DNA from: Pseudomonas aylmerensis
Lineage (GTDB): Bacteria; Pseudomonadota; Gammaproteobacteria; Pseudomonadales; Pseudomonadaceae
Length of the DNA stretch: 64,000 bases
NCBI RefSeq assembly: GCF_001702265.1
Contig: NZ_MAUE01000014.1
Coordinates: 23,259-87,258 of the forward strand
Direction of reading: 5' to 3'
Shown one piece after another: positions 35,401 through 47,270 of the stretch (within the stretch, counting starts at the first letter, position 1; the number at the start of each line of letters is the position of its first letter). Made by a program: the position numbers and the translations under genes. The notes under the pieces were generated by a model, which saw only the letters and a list, made by a program, of their open reading frames with translations, ran no database searches and had not been told where the DNA came from.

Positions 35401-38400
35401 CTGCCGGGTTTGTGGATCACTTGCAGCATGTCTTCGCCGACATTCCAGCAGAATGACGCGCGCAACGCTTCGTGACGGGCAATCACCGCCTGCCAGGCCT
35501 GGGCGAAACGCTCGGGGTCGAGCGCGCTGTTGATGCGGTAGCGGTCCTGCATGTAGTAGAGGCCGGTGCCCGGTTCCAGCAGCGTGTGCAGCAGCAGGCC
35601 CTCCTGCATCGGGGTCAGCGGGTAGACGTCTTCGATGGCACTGGCCGGCACGGGCAACGCATCCAGTTGCGACTGGGTCAGGTGGGCCAGCGGGAAATCG
35701 GACGGGGTCAGCCCGCCCACGCAGTCCTCAAGGCAATGCGCAACCAGGCCTTGCAGTTCGGCCAGGTAGGCATCAGCCAGCGCCTGGAGGGTCTGCGGGT
35801 CGTGGCGTTCACGGCTGAAGGTCCAGCGCAGCACCAGTTCACCGCCGTAGACCTGGCTGTCCACGCTCAGCTCATTGGGCAGCGGCGCGTCCGGGTCATG
35901 GGCCAGGCCGGCGGACTCGTCCAGCGGATGGAACAGCGCATCGGCGCCGAAGCTCTGGTCGAACTGGCCGAGGTAGTTGAAGGTGATCGCGGCACTCGGC
36001 AACGCGGCCATGCTGCGCTTGCACAGATCATCCGCCAGGTAGCGCAGCACGCCATAGCCGAGGCCCTTGTGCGGCACGCCGCGCAGTTGCTCCTTGATCG
36101 CCTTGATCGAGTCGCCCTGCCCGGCTTGTGGGGTCAGGCGCAATGGATAGGCACTGGTGAACCAGCCGACGCTGCGGGTCAGGTCGATGTCGTCGAACAG
36201 CGCTTCGCGACCATGCCCTTCGAGTTGGATCAGCGCCGAAGCGTGGCCACTCCAGCGGCACACCACGCGGGCCAGGGCCGTCAGCAGCAGGTCGTTGACC
36301 TGGGTGCGGTAGGCGCTCGGCGCTTGTTGCAGCAATTGGCGGGTGTGTTCGGCATCCAGGCGCACGCTGACGGTGTCGGCATCGCGGTGGCGCAGCGACC
36401 CTTGCGGGCGAGCGACCGGCAACGCCACCGCTGGGCCCGCCAACTGGTCCTGCCACACGCGCAACTCTTCGCGCAGCGACTCGCTGCCGGCATACGCCTG
36501 CAGGCGCGCGGCCCAGTCACGCAAGGCACTGGTCTTGGCCGGCAGGTTGACGGATTGGCCGTCGCTCAGTTGCCGGTAAACGGTCTGCAAATCCTCCAGC
36601 AATACGCGCCACGACACGCCGTCCACCACCAAGTGATGGATCGCGAGCAAAAGGCGTTGCTGGCCTTGCGGGCCATCCACCAACAAGGCCCGCAGCAGCG
36701 GCCCGTGTTCGAGATCGAGGCTGCGTTGGGTGTCGGTGAACAGCGCGGTGCACTGCGCCATATCACGCACTTTCGCTTGCATCAGCACGCCGCCTTCGGG
36801 CACGGCCAGGTGTTCGGCGTGCCACTGCGCATCGCGCGGGGTGAAACTCAGGCGCAGGGCGTCGTGGTGTTCGAGCACCGCCAGCAGCGCCTGTTCAAGG
36901 CGATGGGGTTCCAGCAGTTGCAGCGGTTTGAGCAGCAAGGCCTGGTTCCAGTGCTGCCGGTTGGGAATGTCCGTATCGAAGAACCAGTGCTGGATCGGTG
37001 TCAGGCCCGAGGGCCCCGTGAGCACGCCCTGCTCGGCGATGACCTGCTCGGAGCGCGTGGCGACGGCGGCCAGGGTTTGCACGGTCTGGTGCTGGAACAG
37101 GTCACGCGGGCTGAAGTGAATCCCGGCCTGCCGCGCGCGGCTGACCACCTGGATCGACAGGATCGAGTCGCCGCCCAGTTCAAAGAAGTTATCGTCCAGG
37201 CCCACCTGTTGCACGTTCAACACCGCGCACCAGATGGCGGCCAGGGTCTGTTCCAGCTCGTTGCGCGGCGCCACGTACTGTTGGCGGTTGGCCTCGGGGT
37301 CGGGTTGCGGCAAGGCGCGGCGGTCGAGTTTGCCATTGGCGGTCAGCGGCATGCTGTCCAGCACGATCAGGTGCGCGGGCACCATGTAGTCCGGCAACTG
37401 CGCCTTGAGGTGCGCCTTCAGCGCGTCACGCAAGGTGCCCTGGTCGGCGTCGCTGACCAGGTACGCCACCAGTTGCTTGCCGCTCGGCGAATCCAGCGCC
37501 AGCACCACCGCTTCGCGCACGGCTTCGTGTTCCAGCAGGCGGGTTTCGATCTCGCCCAGCTCGATGCGGAAACCACGAATCTTCACTTGATGGTCGATGC
37601 GCCCGAGGTACTCCACCAGGCCATCGGCGCGTTGCCGAACCAGGTCGCCGGTGCGATACAGACGCCCACCGCTGGCCGCAAACGGATCCGCGACGAACCG
37701 CTCGGCGGTCATGCCTGGACGCTCGTGATACCCCTGGGCCAGGCCGGCACCGCCGACGTACAACTCGCCGGTCGCACCCTGTGGCACCAACGCCAGGTCG
37801 GCGTCGAGAATGTAGGCCACGCGGTCACCGATAATGCTGCCGATCGGCACGCTGGCCGCGCCCTCCTCCACGTGCTGCGGCGCCAGGCTGGCGAGCGGCA
37901 TCACCACGGTTTCGGTCGGGCCATAGGCGTTGAAAAACACGTCGGGCTGGAACGCTGCGCGGATGCGCTGCAGGTGCTCGCCGGTGAGGGCCTCGCCACC
38001 GGTGATGCACATGCGCACCGGCAGCGTCTGGTGTTGGGTCGCCAGCCATTGCGCCAACTGGCTGCCATAACTCGGGGTGAAACCGAGGATGTTGATACGA
38101 TGGGTGCGGATCAGCGCGCAGATTTCCTCCGCATCCCACTGGCCCTGGGCACGCAACACCACCTGCGCGCCGCTGAGCAGCGGCACCAGCAGGCGCTCGG
38201 TGGCGGCGTCGAAGTTGATCGAATAGAAATGCAGCTCGCAGTCATCCGGGCGCATGCCGAAGCGCTCGATCACCGCCTGGCAGTGCATGGCGATTTCACC
38301 GTGGGCGACCACCACGCCTTTCGGCTTGCCGGTGGAGCCGGAGGTGTAGATCAGGTACGCCTGGTGCTGCGCCAGGCTAATGAACGGCAGCTCGCCGGCC

Positions 38401-41400
38401 GGGTAATTTGCCAGCACCGGCAAGTCATCTTCCAGGCACCAGCAGGCCACGGTAGCCGGCAATTCGCCGAGCGCTGCGAACATCGCCGCATCGCTGAGCA
38501 GCAGGCCGATGCCACTGTCTTCGATCATGTAGTGCAGGCGGTCGAGCGGGTATTCCGGGTCGAGCGGCACATAGGCGCCGCCCGCCTTGAGGATTGCCAG
38601 CAGGCCGATGACCATTTCCAGCGAACGCGGCAACGCCAGGCCGACCCGCACCTGCGGGCCGACGCCGCGCTCGCGCAGCATCCAGGCCAGGCGATTGGCG
38701 CGGGCGTCGAGTTCGGCATAGGTGAGGGTCACGCCGGCAAAGGTCAGCGCCGGGGCATCCGCACGCTTGGCCGCCTGTAGGCTGAACAGTTGATGAATGC
38801 ACTGGTCGAGGCGATGTTCACCGGCCTCGACGCCCAGGCTGTCCTGCAAGGCTCGTTGCTCAACCGCGGTCAGCAACGGCAGTTCGCTGAGGCGCTGCGC
38901 GGGATTTGCGATCAGGGCTTCAAGCAGGTTGCGCCAATGTTCGGCCATGCGCGCAATGCGCGGTTCATCGAACAGGTCGGTGCTGTAGGTCAGGCAGCAA
39001 CCCAGGCGATGGTCGAGGTCGGTGACTTCCAGGTTGAGGTCGAACTTGGTCGCGCGGGCATCGTTGGCCAGGTACTCGACAGTCATGCCGGCGAGTTGGC
39101 GGCTCTGCTGGAACTCCCAGCGCTGCACGTTGCACATCACCTGGAACAGCGGGTTGTAGGCCGCGCTGCGAGGCGGTTGCAGGGCTTCGACCAGATGATC
39201 GAACGGCAGGTCCTGGTGGGACTGGCCTTCGATCACGGTGTGGCGCACCTGCTCGAACAGCTCAGCGACATTCATCTGCCCATTGAGCTGGCAGCGCAGC
39301 ACCTGGGTGTTGAGGAACGCACCGATCAGGCCTTCGCTTTCCGGGCGAATCCGGTTGGCCACCGGGGCGCCGATGCGCAGGTCGGTCTGGCCGCTGTAGC
39401 GGTAGAGCAACACGGCCAGGGTCGCGGTCATGGTCATGAACAGCGTCAGGCCGCGCTCGGCGTTGAACGCGCGCACGCGGGCGGCCAAGTCGTCGCTCAG
39501 GTCGAAGCGGTAGAGCTCGCCCTGATGACTTTGCACCGGTGGCCGCGGACGATCACCGGGCAGTTCCAGCAGCGGGTGTTCGCTGCCCAGCTGCGCCGTC
39601 CAGTAGTCCAGTTGGCGCTGGCGTTCGCCGCTTTCCAGCCACTGGCGTTGCCACACGCTGTAGTCCAGGTACTGCACCGGCAACGGCGGCAGCGGCGACA
39701 GGCGTTCATCGATAAACGCTTCGTACAGGGCGCTGAGTTCACGGGCAAAGATGTCCATGGCCCAGCCTTCGGTGACGATGTGGTGCAGGGTCAGCACCAG
39801 GTAGTGCTCCTGATCGCCCGCCTTGACCAGGCACGCGCGCAGCAACGGCCCGGTCTCCAGGTTGAACGGCGTGTGGGCCTCCTGATCGGCACGTTGCTGC
39901 AGGCGCTGCTGGCGCTCGGTTGCGTCCAGCGCCGAGAGATCCTGCCAGTCCATGCGCAGGCCGGTCTGCGCCGAGACTTTCTGATAGGCCACGCCATCGA
40001 CACTCGGGAAGGTCGTGCGCAGGGTTTCGTGGCGCATGACCAAGGCCTGCAACGCCGCCTCGAATCGCCCCACATCCAGCACGCCACGCAGGCGCGCCAT
40101 GCCGCCGACATTATAGGCCGGGCTGTCCGGTTCCATCTGCCACAGGAACCACATGCGCTGCTGGGAATAGGACAGCGGCACCTTCTGGCTGCGGTCGACC
40201 TGGGCAATTGCCGTCTGCTGGTTGCGCTGGCCGGAGGCCTGGATCAGCGCCACTTGCTCGGCAAAAGCGCCCAACTCGCTGGCTTCGAACAACGTGCGCA
40301 ACGGCAACTCGACGTCGCAGGCCTGGCGGGTCCGGGAGATGATTTGCGTGGCCAGCAACGAATGGCCGCCGAGGGCGAAAAAGTCATCGCGCAGACCCAG
40401 GCGTGGCACGCCGAGCACCTCGCGCCAGATCGCCGCGATCTGTTGCTGCAACGCGGTTTCGGGCTCGATATGTTCGCGGGTTTGCCACACCGGTGCCGGC
40501 AAGGCACGGCGGTCGAGCTTGCCGCTGGGGCTCAGGGGCATGGCGTCCAGGCGCATCAACAGCGCGGGCACCATGTACTCCGGCAGTTCGGCGGCCAGCG
40601 CGGCCTTGACGTCCTGTTCATCCAGCGCGGTGCTGGCGGTGTAGTAACCGATCAACTGCGCGTCGCGCACCAGCACCACGGCCTGGGCGATACCGTCCAG
40701 GGCCAGCAGGCGCGCTTCGATCTCTTCGGGCTCCACACGGAAGCCGCGCAGCTTGACCTGCTGATCAAGGCGGCCCAGGTATTCGAGCACGCCGTCGGCG
40801 CTCCAGCGCGCGCGGTCACCGGTGCGATACAAGCGTGTGCCGCCCTCGCCCAGTGGATCGGCGACAAACCGTTCAGCGGTCAACCCGGCGCGTCCGAGAT
40901 ACCCGCGTGCCAGGCCGATGCCGCCGATGCACAGCTCACCCGGCACACCGGCCGGCAACGGATTGAGCTGCTCGTCCAGCACGCGGCAGATCACATTGCC
41001 CAGCGGCCGGCCAATCGGCGAGCGCTCGCCGTCTGCGGCCGTGCACTGCCAGTGGGTGACGTTGATCGCGGTCTCGGTCGGGCCATAGCGGTTGTGCAAC
41101 TGCACTGCCGGCAACTGTGCCAACACACGGTTGCGCAACTCGGCGGGCAAGGCTTCGCCGCCGGAAAACAGGCGACGCAGGCTGGTGCATTCGGCCGCCA
41201 GCGGTTCATCGATAAACAGCTGCAACAGCGGCGGCACAAAGTGCAACGTGGTTACGCCGTGCTCCTGCACCAATTGCGCAATGCGATGCGGGTCGCGATG
41301 CTCACCAGGGCCGGCCAGTACCAGGCGGCACCCGGTGATCAGCGGCCAGAAGCACTCCCACACCGACACGTCGAAACTGATCGGCGCCTTCTGCATCAGC

Positions 41401-44400
41401 ACATCGGTGTCATTGAGTTGATAAGTCGCCTGCATCCACTGCAAGCGCTCGGCCAGGGCCGCATGGGTATTGCCCACGCCCTTGGGCTGGCCGGTGGAGC
41501 CGGAGGTGTAGATCACGTAGGCGAGGTTATCGCCCTCCAGGTGCAGGCCCGGTGGCTGGGTCGGCCAGCTGTCCAGGTGCAGGCTGTCCATGGCAATCAC
41601 GCACACGCCGGGCGCAGCCGGCACGCGGTCCAGCAATGGGGTCTGGGTCAGCAGCAGGTGTACGCCGCTGTCCTTGAGCATGTAGGCCAGGCGGTCGGCG
41701 GGGTAGTCCGGGTCCAGCGGCACATAGGCACCGCCAGCCTTGATGATCGCCAGCAGGCCGATCAACAGCTGCGGCGAACGCTCGGCGGCGATGGCCACGC
41801 ACACGTCGGGGCCGACGCCTTTGTCGCGCAGGTAGTGGGCCAGGCGGTTGGCCTGGGTGTGCAACTGGGCGAAGGTCAGGCTAGCGTCCTGCCAGACCAG
41901 CGCGGTGCGGTCCGAGGTCTGCTGGTTGAGCAACTCGGGCAGCCACTGCCGGGCCGGCGCACACGGTGCCGTGCTCCACGCGGGCTGTTCGTCCTGCAGC
42001 CTCAACGGCAGGTCGCCGAGGGTTTGCTGCGGCTGCTCGCAGACCGCTTGCAGCAGCTGGATAAAGTGCTCGGCCAGGCGCTGGAGGGTCGCGTGTTCGA
42101 ACAGTTCATCGGCGTAATCGAAGGACAGGCTCAAGCGCCCATTACGGTCTTCTTCGCTGTGCAGTTGCAGGTCGAACTTGGCTTCGCGGCTGTGCCACGG
42201 CAGCTCCTCGGCGAGCATGCCGGGCAGGCGGCGCAAGGCGCTCAAGTCGCGTTGCTGGTGGTTGAACATGACCTGGAACAGACCTTGTTCGCGCGCCTGC
42301 GGAAAGGCTTCCAGCAGTTGTTCGAAAGGCAAGTCCTGATGCGCTTGCGCGCCTAATACCGTCTCGCGAGTCGAGGCCAGCAGTTGGCTGAAGGGCAGGC
42401 GCCCGTCCAACTCGGCGCGCAGCACCAGGGTGTTGATGAAGAAGCCGATCAGGCCTTGGGTTTCCTGGCGCGGACGGTTGGCATTCGGCACGCCAATGCG
42501 GATATCGCGCTGGCCGCTGTAGCGGTAGAGCAGGCTCTGGAACGCCGCGAGCAACACCATGAACGGCGTGGATTGATTGGCCTGGGCGGTCTGGCGAATC
42601 GCTGCGCTGAGGCCGGCGCTCAAACGCACACTGTGGCGCGAGGCGCTGTAGCGTTGCTGCGCCGAACGTGGGCGATCGGTGGCCAGGCTCAGGGGCGGAT
42701 GCTCCTCGCCCAGCTGCGCTTTCCAGTACGCCAGTTGCCGCTGGCCTTCGCCCTGGGCCAGCCATTGGCGCTGCCAGCTGCCGTAGTCGGCGTACTGCAG
42801 GGTCAGTGGCGGCAAAGTCAGGGCCTGGCCCTGGCTGGCGGCGGCGTACAGGCGCGAGAACTCGTCGAGCAGAATATTCAGCGACCAACCGTCGGCGATG
42901 ATGTGGTGAAGGGTGACCAGCAATTGGTGATCTTCATCGTCCAGGCGCACCAGGGTTACCCACAGCAACGGGCCTTTTTCCAGGTCGAACTGGGTACGGG
43001 CTTCGTCCTCGCGGATCTGTTGCGCGCGAGCCTCACGCTCGGCGGCAGGCAGGTCACTGAGGTCGATGACTTGCAGCTCGAAATCGGCGTGAGCAGCCAC
43101 GCGCTGGAAAGCCTGGCCATCGCGTTCGTAGAAACGCGTGCGCAAGGCCTCATGGCGCTGGATCAGTTGCTGGAAGCTCACGCGCACCGCGTCTGCGTCC
43201 AACTCGCCCCGCAGGCGCAAGCCACCGGGGATGGTGTAGGCGCTGCTCTGCGGGTCCAGTTGCCAGGTGATCCACAGGCGGTTCTGTGCCAGCGATTGCG
43301 GCAGTTCGTCCTCGCGCGACAAGGCAGCAATCGCGCCTTGGGCCAGGCCACCGTCCTGTTGCAGTTGCGCCACGCTCGCGGCGAACGCCGACAGCGTCGG
43401 CGCCTCGAACAGCAGGCGCAGGTTCAGTTCCAGGCCAAGGGTTTCACGCAGCCGCGCGACCACCTGGGTGGCGGTGATGGAGTTGCCGCCGAGCAGGAAG
43501 AAATGGTCATCGGCGGCCACGCTCGGCACCTGCAATTGCTCACACCAGATCGCTGCGATCCGGCTTTGCAGCTCGGATTCCAACGCCGCATCGCTTGCCT
43601 GCACGTGCAGGTCGGGGAACTGCGCATAGCTGTCGAGGCTGCCATCGGCGTGACGCAACGCACACGCGGCACGCTGCACTTTGCCGCTGGAGGTCTTGGG
43701 CAAGGCGCCGGGATTGAGCAACACCACCACGCTCGGCGCTTGCTGACAGGCCTCGGCCACCGCTTGGCGGATCGCCTTGATCAGCGCGTCGGGCGGCAGG
43801 ATTTTCTGCACGCTGCGGCTGATTTCCACGGCGATGCCGATTCCTTCCAGGCCCTGGTCATTCACCGCGAACGCCGCAACGCGGCCCTTGCGCACCACCT
43901 CGACTTCGCGCTCGATGGTCTGCTCGATATCCTGGGGATACAGGTTGTGGCCACGCACGATCAGCAGGTCTTTGAGACGCCCGGTGATGTACACCTCGCC
44001 GTCTCGGATAAAGCCCAGGTCACCGGTGCGCAGCCACGTACGCCCGGCGTGTTGGACGAAAGTCCTCGCGGTGGCCTCGGGGTTGCGCCAATAGCCATGG
44101 GCGATGCTCGGCCCGGTGGCCCAGAGTTCGCCGACGCAGTTGTCGGCCAGTTCACTCAAGGTCTGTGGGTCGGCGATCAGCACCGCGTGTTCCGGCTGGC
44201 TGGTGCCGCAACTCATGATTGCACTGCCCTGCCCAGGCTCGGCGCGATTGGCGGCCAGGGCCTGCTCGTCGACACGCAGCGCCGGGATGCCCTGGCCACG
44301 GCGACCACCGGCGACAAACAGGGTGGCCTCGGCCAGCCCGTAGGAGGCGAAGAAATTGTTCGGGGTGAAACCGCAGCTCGCGAACTTCTCGGCGAAGCGT

Positions 44401-45308
44401 TCCAGTGTGTCGAGGCGAATCGGCTCGGAGCCGGAATAGGCCACGCGCCAGCGGCTCAAGTCCAGGCGTTCCAGCGCGGATTCACTGACCCGCTCGCTGC
44501 ACAGGCGGTAGGCGAAGTCCGGTCCGCCGCTGATGGTGCCGCCGTATTCGCTGATCGCTTCCAGCCAGCGCAACGGCCGGCCGAGGAAGTATGCCGGCGC
44601 CATCAATACGCACGGTACGCCACTGAAGATCGGTTGCAACAGGCCACCGATCAGGCCCATGTCGTGGTACAGCGGCAGCCAGCTGACGATCACGTCGTCG
44701 GGGTTCAGGTCGATACCGAAGCCACGGCGGATCAGCACTTCGTTGGCCACCAGGTTGCCGTGGCTGACTTGCACGCCCTTGGGCAACGCCGTGGAGCCGG
44801 AAGTGTATTGCAGGAAGGCAATGTCGTCGGGCTGCAGCTCAGGGGCCAGCCAACGCTCGGCGATGCCGGCATCGAGGGTGTCGACACTCAGCACCGGCGG
44901 CGCGTTGTCGATCTGGGCCAGGCCATCGCCGAGGCTGGCGATGGTCAGCAGCAGGCGCGGTTCGGCATCGGCGATGATCGACAGCAGGCGCTCCTGATGG
45001 TGACGGCGCGTGGACTCCGGCGGATAAGCCGGCACCGCGATCACCCCGGCGTACAGGCACCCAAAGAACGCTGCGACGTAGTCCGGGCCGCTGGGGAACA
45101 GCAACACTGCGCGATCGCCCAGCGTCGCCTTGGCCTGCAAGGCGGCGGCGATGGTCCGGGCGCGCTGGTCCAGGTCACGGTAACTGAGCACCACGCTGTG
45201 CTCGGCCGACTCGGCGAGGAAGCGCAGAGCCACCTGGTCCGGGGTCTGCGCAGCACGACGTTGAAGGGACTCGACCAGGTTACGGGGAAGTTCGAAGGCG
45301 TCCATCAT
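32412..45308 (-). CDS. pvdL: Pyoverdine chromophore peptide synthetase PvdL
   Basis: The 4298-residue NRPS starts pyoverdine assembly. Domain order with motif positions: fatty-acyl-AMP ligase (1-590), T (LGGNS, 609), C (HHIIADG, 803), A1 (YTSGSTG, 1267), T (LGGHS, 1646), C (HHIVTEG, 1845), A2 (2323), T (LGGDS, 2713), E (HHLVVDG, 2893), C (HHILIDA, 3363), A3 (3842), T (LGGHS, 4232). There is no thioesterase, so the chain passes to the next synthetase. The order fits acyl-L-Glu-D-Tyr-L-Dab, with the epimerase after module 2. Aligned by eye to the PheA pocket, A3 gives D-I-W-E-L-T-A-D-D, the known diaminobutyrate code. The second C domain has Glu for Asp in HHxxxDG. AGGA lies just before ATG 45308. 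pvdG is 51 bases upstream, so the two form an operon. Confidence 0.97.
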   Translation of the reverse strand: MMDAFELPRNLVESLQRRAAQTPDQVALRFLAESAEHSVVLSYRDLDQRARTIAAALQAKATLGDRAVLLFPSGPDYVAAFFGCLYAGVIAVPAYPPESTRRHHQERLLSIIADAEPRLLLTIASLGDGLAQIDNAPPVLSVDTLDAGIAERWLAPELQPDDIAFLQYTSGSTALPKGVQVSHGNLVANEVLIRRGFGIDLNPDDVIVSWLPLYHDMGLIGGLLQPIFSGVPCVLMAPAYFLGRPLRWLEAISEYGGTISGGPDFAYRLCSERVSESALERLDLSRWRVAYSGSEPIRLDTLERFAEKFASCGFTPNNFFASYGLAEATLFVAGGRRGQGIPALRVDEQALAANRAEPGQGSAIMSCGTSQPEHAVLIADPQTLSELADNCVGELWATGPSIAHGYWRNPEATARTFVQHAGRTWLRTGDLGFIRDGEVYITGRLKDLLIVRGHNLYPQDIEQTIEREVEVVRKGRVAAFAVNDQGLEGIGIAVEISRSVQKILPPDALIKAIRQAVAEACQQAPSVVVLLNPGALPKTSSGKVQRAACALRHADGSLDSYAQFPDLHVQASDAALESELQSRIAAIWCEQLQVPSVAADDHFFLLGGNSITATQVVARLRETLGLELNLRLLFEAPTLSAFAASVAQLQQDGGLAQGAIAALSREDELPQSLAQNRLWITWQLDPQSSAYTIPGGLRLRGELDADAVRVSFQQLIQRHEALRTRFYERDGQAFQRVAAHADFELQVIDLSDLPAAEREARAQQIREDEARTQFDLEKGPLLWVTLVRLDDEDHQLLVTLHHIIADGWSLNILLDEFSRLYAAASQGQALTLPPLTLQYADYGSWQRQWLAQGEGQRQLAYWKAQLGEEHPPLSLATDRPRSAQQRYSASRHSVRLSAGLSAAIRQTAQANQSTPFMVLLAAFQSLLYRYSGQRDIRIGVPNANRPRQETQGLIGFFINTLVLRAELDGRLPFSQLLASTRETVLGAQAHQDLPFEQLLEAFPQAREQGLFQVMFNHQQRDLSALRRLPGMLAEELPWHSREAKFDLQLHSEEDRNGRLSLSFDYADELFEHATLQRLAEHFIQLLQAVCEQPQQTLGDLPLRLQDEQPAWSTAPCAPARQWLPELLNQQTSDRTALVWQDASLTFAQLHTQANRLAHYLRDKGVGPDVCVAIAAERSPQLLIGLLAIIKAGGAYVPLDPDYPADRLAYMLKDSGVHLLLTQTPLLDRVPAAPGVCVIAMDSLHLDSWPTQPPGLHLEGDNLAYVIYTSGSTGQPKGVGNTHAALAERLQWMQATYQLNDTDVLMQKAPISFDVSVWECFWPLITGCRLVLAGPGEHRDPHRIAQLVQEHGVTTLHFVPPLLQLFIDEPLAAECTSLRRLFSGGEALPAELRNRVLAQLPAVQLHNRYGPTETAINVTHWQCTAADGERSPIGRPLGNVICRVLDEQLNPLPAGVPGELCIGGIGLARGYLGRAGLTAERFVADPLGEGGTRLYRTGDRARWSADGVLEYLGRLDQQVKLRGFRVEPEEIEARLLALDGIAQAVVLVRDAQLIGYYTASTALDEQDVKAALAAELPEYMVPALLMRLDAMPLSPSGKLDRRALPAPVWQTREHIEPETALQQQIAAIWREVLGVPRLGLRDDFFALGGHSLLATQIISRTRQACDVELPLRTLFEASELGAFAEQVALIQASGQRNQQTAIAQVDRSQKVPLSYSQQRMWFLWQMEPDSPAYNVGGMARLRGVLDVGRFEAALQALVMRHETLRTTFPSVDGVAYQKVSAQTGLRMDWQDLSALDATERQQRLQQRADQEAHTPFNLETGPLLRACLVKAGDQEHYLVLTLHHIVTEGWAMDIFARELSALYEAFIDERLSPLPPLPVQYLDYSVWQRQWLESGERQRQLDYWTAQLGSEHPLLELPGDRPRPPVQSHQGELYRFDLSDDLAARVRAFNAERGLTLFMTMTATLAVLLYRYSGQTDLRIGAPVANRIRPESEGLIGAFLNTQVLRCQLNGQMNVAELFEQVRHTVIEGQSHQDLPFDHLVEALQPPRSAAYNPLFQVMCNVQRWEFQQSRQLAGMTVEYLANDARATKFDLNLEVTDLDHRLGCCLTYSTDLFDEPRIARMAEHWRNLLEALIANPAQRLSELPLLTAVEQRALQDSLGVEAGEHRLDQCIHQLFSLQAAKRADAPALTFAGVTLTYAELDARANRLAWMLRERGVGPQVRVGLALPRSLEMVIGLLAILKAGGAYVPLDPEYPLDRLHYMIEDSGIGLLLSDAAMFAALGELPATVACWCLEDDLPVLANYPAGELPFISLAQHQAYLIYTSGSTGKPKGVVVAHGEIAMHCQAVIERFGMRPDDCELHFYSINFDAATERLLVPLLSGAQVVLRAQGQWDAEEICALIRTHRINILGFTPSYGSQLAQWLATQHQTLPVRMCITGGEALTGEHLQRIRAAFQPDVFFNAYGPTETVVMPLASLAPQHVEEGAASVPIGSIIGDRVAYILDADLALVPQGATGELYVGGAGLAQGYHERPGMTAERFVADPFAASGGRLYRTGDLVRQRADGLVEYLGRIDHQVKIRGFRIELGEIETRLLEHEAVREAVVLALDSPSGKQLVAYLVSDADQGTLRDALKAHLKAQLPDYMVPAHLIVLDSMPLTANGKLDRRALPQPDPEANRQQYVAPRNELEQTLAAIWCAVLNVQQVGLDDNFFELGGDSILSIQVVSRARQAGIHFSPRDLFQHQTVQTLAAVATRSEQVIAEQGVLTGPSGLTPIQHWFFDTDIPNRQHWNQALLLKPLQLLEPHRLEQALLAVLEHHDALRLSFTPRDAQWHAEHLAVPEGGVLMQAKVRDMAQCTALFTDTQRSLDLEHGPLLRALLVDGPQGQQRLLLAIHHLVVDGVSWRVLLEDLQTVYRQLSDGQSVNLPAKTSALRDWAARLQAYAGSESLREELRVWQDQLAGPAVALPVARPQGSLRHRDADTVSVRLDAEHTRQLLQQAPSAYRTQVNDLLLTALARVVCRWSGHASALIQLEGHGREALFDDIDLTRSVGWFTSAYPLRLTPQAGQGDSIKAIKEQLRGVPHKGLGYGVLRYLADDLCKRSMAALPSAAITFNYLGQFDQSFGADALFHPLDESAGLAHDPDAPLPNELSVDSQVYGGELVLRWTFSRERHDPQTLQALADAYLAELQGLVAHCLEDCVGGLTPSDFPLAHLTQSQLDALPVPASAIEDVYPLTPMQEGLLLHTLLEPGTGLYYMQDRYRINSALDPERFAQAWQAVIARHEALRASFCWNVGEDMLQVIHKPGSTPIEYLDWSTDPESEQEPRLQALLKQEREAGFDLLNQAPFHLRLIRVGEARYWFMMSNHHILIDAWCRSLLMNDFFELYTALGEGREAQLATPPRYRDYIAWLQRQNLNAARQWWQQNLQGFERTTPIPSDRPFLREHAGHSGGMVVGDCYTRLDARDGAQLRELAQAHQLTVNTFAQAAWALVLRRLSGDRDVLFGVTVAGRPVEMPEMQRTVGLFINSIALRVKLPEDGQRCSVREWLNGLLDSNMQLREYEYLPLVTIQEHSELPKGQPLFDSLFVFENAPVEVSVLDRAQSLNATSDSGRTHTNFPLTAVCYPGDDLGLHLSYDQRYFDETTVQGMLGEFKRLLLALVQGFHGDMADLPLIGEQEREFLVDGCNQSEHAYPLESSYIELFEAQVAAHPQRIAASCLDQQWTYDELNRRSNGLGHALIAAGVGLDQPVALLAERNLDLLGMIIGSFKAGAGYLPLDPGLPSQRLSRIIDLSRTPLLVCTEACREQAIELLQGFDCQLLVWEEVPGRGANPGIYSAADNLAYVIYTSGSTGLPKGVMVEQRGMLNNQLSKVPYLDLGPADVIAQTASQSFDISVWQFLAAPLFGARVDIVPNTIAHDPQGLLAHVQAQGITVLESVPSLIQGMLAQERMSLDGLRWMLPTGEAMPPELAHQWLQRYPQIGLVNAYGPAECSDDVAFFRVDVASTRGTYLPIGTPTDNNRLYLLDGALELVPRGAVGELCVAGTGVGRGYVSDPLRTAQVFVPNPFGAPGERLYRTGDLARRRSDGVLEYVGRIDHQVKIRGYRIELGEIEARLHEQPYVRDAAVGVQEGVNGKHLVGYLVAADEALSSSERLDRIKQRLRAELPEYMVPLHWLWLERLPLNANGKLDRKALPALEIGQLHSQDYLAPRNALETTLAAIWAEVLKVERVGVQDNFFELGGHSLLATQIASRVQKSLQRDVPLRAMFECSTVAELAEYIDGLAANEISAEKVDRLSDLMAELEGL

Positions 45309-45359
45309 GGGGTTCCTGCCTGAAATCGGCTTACGGGAAATTCGGGAAGTGGGGAGCTG

Positions 45360-46112
45360 TCAGCCGGCGGCCAGTTGCCGCGCCGCGCCATTGCGCCAGC
45401 GGGCCAGGTGTTCATCGGCGTAACGGCGCACGCAGCGCAATACGGCGCTTTCGTGCTGCACAAGGAAGAAGTGGTGACCGTCGAACATGTCGAGGGAAAA
45501 GCCGCTGGCGGCATCGAGTTGCCAGTCGAGCAACTGGTCGGCGCGCACGCTGTCCTGCTTGCCGCCGAACACATGGATCGGCATGTCCAGCGGCGTGCGC
45601 TGGCCATAGATGAAGCTGCCGCACAGCAGGAAATCGGCGCGCAGGATCGGCAGCATCAACTGCATCAACTCGGGGTTGGCCAGGGCTTCTTCGGCGGTGC
45701 CTTGCAGCTCGCGCAGGCGGGCGATCAACTGCTCATCGGTTTTCTCGATGGCGTATTCGCTGACATCCCGGCGCGCCGGCCCGGCGGTGCCGGAGGCAAA
45801 CAACGCGAGCGGCGCGGGCACACCGCGGGCCTTCAAGGCGTGCGCCAGTTCGAACGCCAGCAGGCCGCCGAGGCTGTGGCCGAACAAGGCGTAGGGGCCG
45901 CTCAAGTCGCGGCTGATTTCTTCCGCGAGCTGCGCCGCCAGGGCCTTGATATCGCGCTGCAGGGGCTCGTCCATGCGCATGCCACGCCCGGGCAATTCCA
46001 GCGGGCACACGTGCAGCCATTCCGGCAGGGCTCGGCGCCAACGCGCGTAGACCATGGCGCTGGCACCCGAATAGGGTAGGCAAAACAGGCGCAGTCGCGT
46101 CGGCGCAGTCAT
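45360..46112 (-). CDS. pvdG: Type II thioesterase PvdG
   Basis: The 250-residue alpha/beta hydrolase has the nucleophile motif GHSLGG with S80, the PYSG and ELPGRG segments typical of type II thioesterases, and a C-terminal DGHHFF with the catalytic histidine. It would clear stalled or wrong acyl groups from PvdL carrier domains. It precedes pvdL by 51 bases. A variant PvdS box lies 112 bases upstream. Confidence 0.93.
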   Translation of the reverse strand: MTAPTRLRLFCLPYSGASAMVYARWRRALPEWLHVCPLELPGRGMRMDEPLQRDIKALAAQLAEEISRDLSGPYALFGHSLGGLLAFELAHALKARGVPAPLALFASGTAGPARRDVSEYAIEKTDEQLIARLRELQGTAEEALANPELMQLMLPILRADFLLCGSFIYGQRTPLDMPIHVFGGKQDSVRADQLLDWQLDAASGFSLDMFDGHHFFLVQHESAVLRCVRRYADEHLARWRNGAARQLAAG

Positions 46113-46223
46113 CGGCCGACGACTCCAAACTGAAACACGCTGTATGCACGATAGAAACCCATTTCGTCCTCCTGCGGGGGCTGATCCTTGGCCGTTTTAC
46201 TAACGGACCTGTCACCCAGAAGA

Positions 46224-46247
46224 ACGGACGGCACTGGCAAATAATTA
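46224..46247 (-). promoter_or_regulatory. Variant PvdS box of the pvdGL operon
   Basis: The minus strand reads TAATT, 16 bases, CGT. This is the same one-base variant found upstream of the MbtH gene. Position and direction fit the pvdG promoter. Confidence 0.6.
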
Positions 46248-46315
46248 GTCGCCGGGGGCGAGCGCGACGTGGTTCACATCTAACAAGAAAGCATAAGATT
46301 AGTTCGCCTTCTCAT

Positions 46316-46344
46316 TTGACAATCATTATCATTAAGCATAATTT
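46316..46344 (+). promoter_or_regulatory. pvdS promoter with overlapping Fur box
   Basis: TTGACA (46316-46321) and TAATTT (46339-46344) are spaced 17 bases apart as a sigma-70 promoter. GACAATCATTATCATTAAG (46318-46336) matches the 19-base Fur consensus at 15 positions and lies over the -35 and spacer. Iron-loaded Fur would therefore block pvdS transcription. Confidence 0.88.
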
Positions 46345-46414
46345 GTTGCCCGATGTGTAGGAGGCCTCAGCAAGGACGCCCTCCCCTAACCTCTTTTGCG
46401 ACAAGGTGATTTCC

Positions 46415-46966
46415 ATGACGGAACCAGTAACCACAGGCAGGTGCGACTCACCACTTCTCCAGGCTTTCGTCGACAATCGACTGATATTGGTGAAGATCGC
46501 GGCACGCATTACCGGCTGCCGCTCGCGGGCCGAAGACGTAGTGCAGGACGCCTACTTCCGGCTGCAATCCGCGCCGACGATCACCTCGTCGTTCAAGGCC
46601 CAGTTGAGCTATCTGTTCCAGATCGTGCGCAACCTGGCAATCGATCACTACCGCAAGCAGGCCCTGGAGCTCAAATACTCCGGGACGGAAGAGGAAGGCT
46701 TGAATGTGGTTATTCACGGCGCTTCACCGGAAACCTCGCACATCAACTTCAATACCCTGGAAAACATCGCCGACGCCCTGACGGAGCTGCCGCAGCGCAC
46801 CCGCTACGCGTTCGAGATGTACCGCCTGCACGGCGTGCCGCAAAAGGACATCGCCAAGGAACTCGGCGTCTCGCCGACCCTGGTGAACTTCATGATCCGC
46901 GACGCGCTGGTGCATTGCCGCAAGGTCTCGGGCAACCACAGCGATACGTTTGCACGCCGGGTCTAA
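46415..46966 (+). CDS. pvdS: Iron-starvation sigma factor PvdS
   Basis: The 183-residue ECF sigma factor directs RNA polymerase to pyoverdine promoters. Sigma region 2 (LVKIAARITGCRSRAEDVVQ, QLSYLFQIVRNLAIDHYRKQ) and region 4 (ELPQRTRYAFEMYRLHGVPQ, ELGVSPTLVNFMIRD) match P. aeruginosa PvdS almost residue for residue; only the ends differ. AAGGTG precedes ATG 46415. A Fur box covers its promoter, and at least three PvdS-type boxes lie in this window. Confidence 0.97.
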   Translation: MTEPVTTGRCDSPLLQAFVDNRLILVKIAARITGCRSRAEDVVQDAYFRLQSAPTITSSFKAQLSYLFQIVRNLAIDHYRKQALELKYSGTEEEGLNVVIHGASPETSHINFNTLENIADALTELPQRTRYAFEMYRLHGVPQKDIAKELGVSPTLVNFMIRDALVHCRKVSGNHSDTFARRV

Positions 46967-47202
46967 ACGTTGATGCGCGAAGGGCCGGGCCGTTGCGCGC
47001 CAAGAATCAGCAGCGCCGCGCGTTTATGGGCGAAGTCGAATTCTCGCTGGCAATGGGGGCAACGATTCTGCGCGGGGCCTGCGGCCCCTTCTGCACACTG
47101 CGCATCCAGGTAGAAGTAATGCACCATCGCCGCCAACCGCGCATCGAAACGCCGCAGGACTTCACCGTGGGAAAGGTCGCAAAGATCAGTGGGATGTGAC
47201 AT
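46963..47202 (-). CDS. Small CxxC protein convergent with pvdS
   Basis: A 79-residue frame ends four bases inside the pvdS 3' end. It has a helical N-terminal half (SHGEVLRRFDARLAAMVHYFYLDAQC) and a RCPHCQREFDF segment that could bind zinc with other cysteines. The start is probably ATG 47202; a TTG at 47217 is possible. The family is not recognised. The codon pattern and the CxxC motif favour a real gene, but the evidence is limited. Confidence 0.5.
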   Translation of the reverse strand: MSHPTDLCDLSHGEVLRRFDARLAAMVHYFYLDAQCAEGAAGPAQNRCPHCQREFDFAHKRAALLILGAQRPGPSRINV

Positions 47203-47270
47203 GAAGGGCACTCGCAAACATCGTCAACCGTTGGTTGAGATGACGTGAGCAGCGCTAGGAAATTTAGCCG

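Noticed and set aside
32922..45323. Very long plus-strand open frames opposite pvdL (for example 35472-38780, 38790-42356, 42384-45323)
   Set aside because: They mirror the codon bias of a GC-rich NRPS gene; the products are low-complexity, rich in Arg, Gln, His and Val, and match no family, while the minus strand shows a full set of NRPS motifs.
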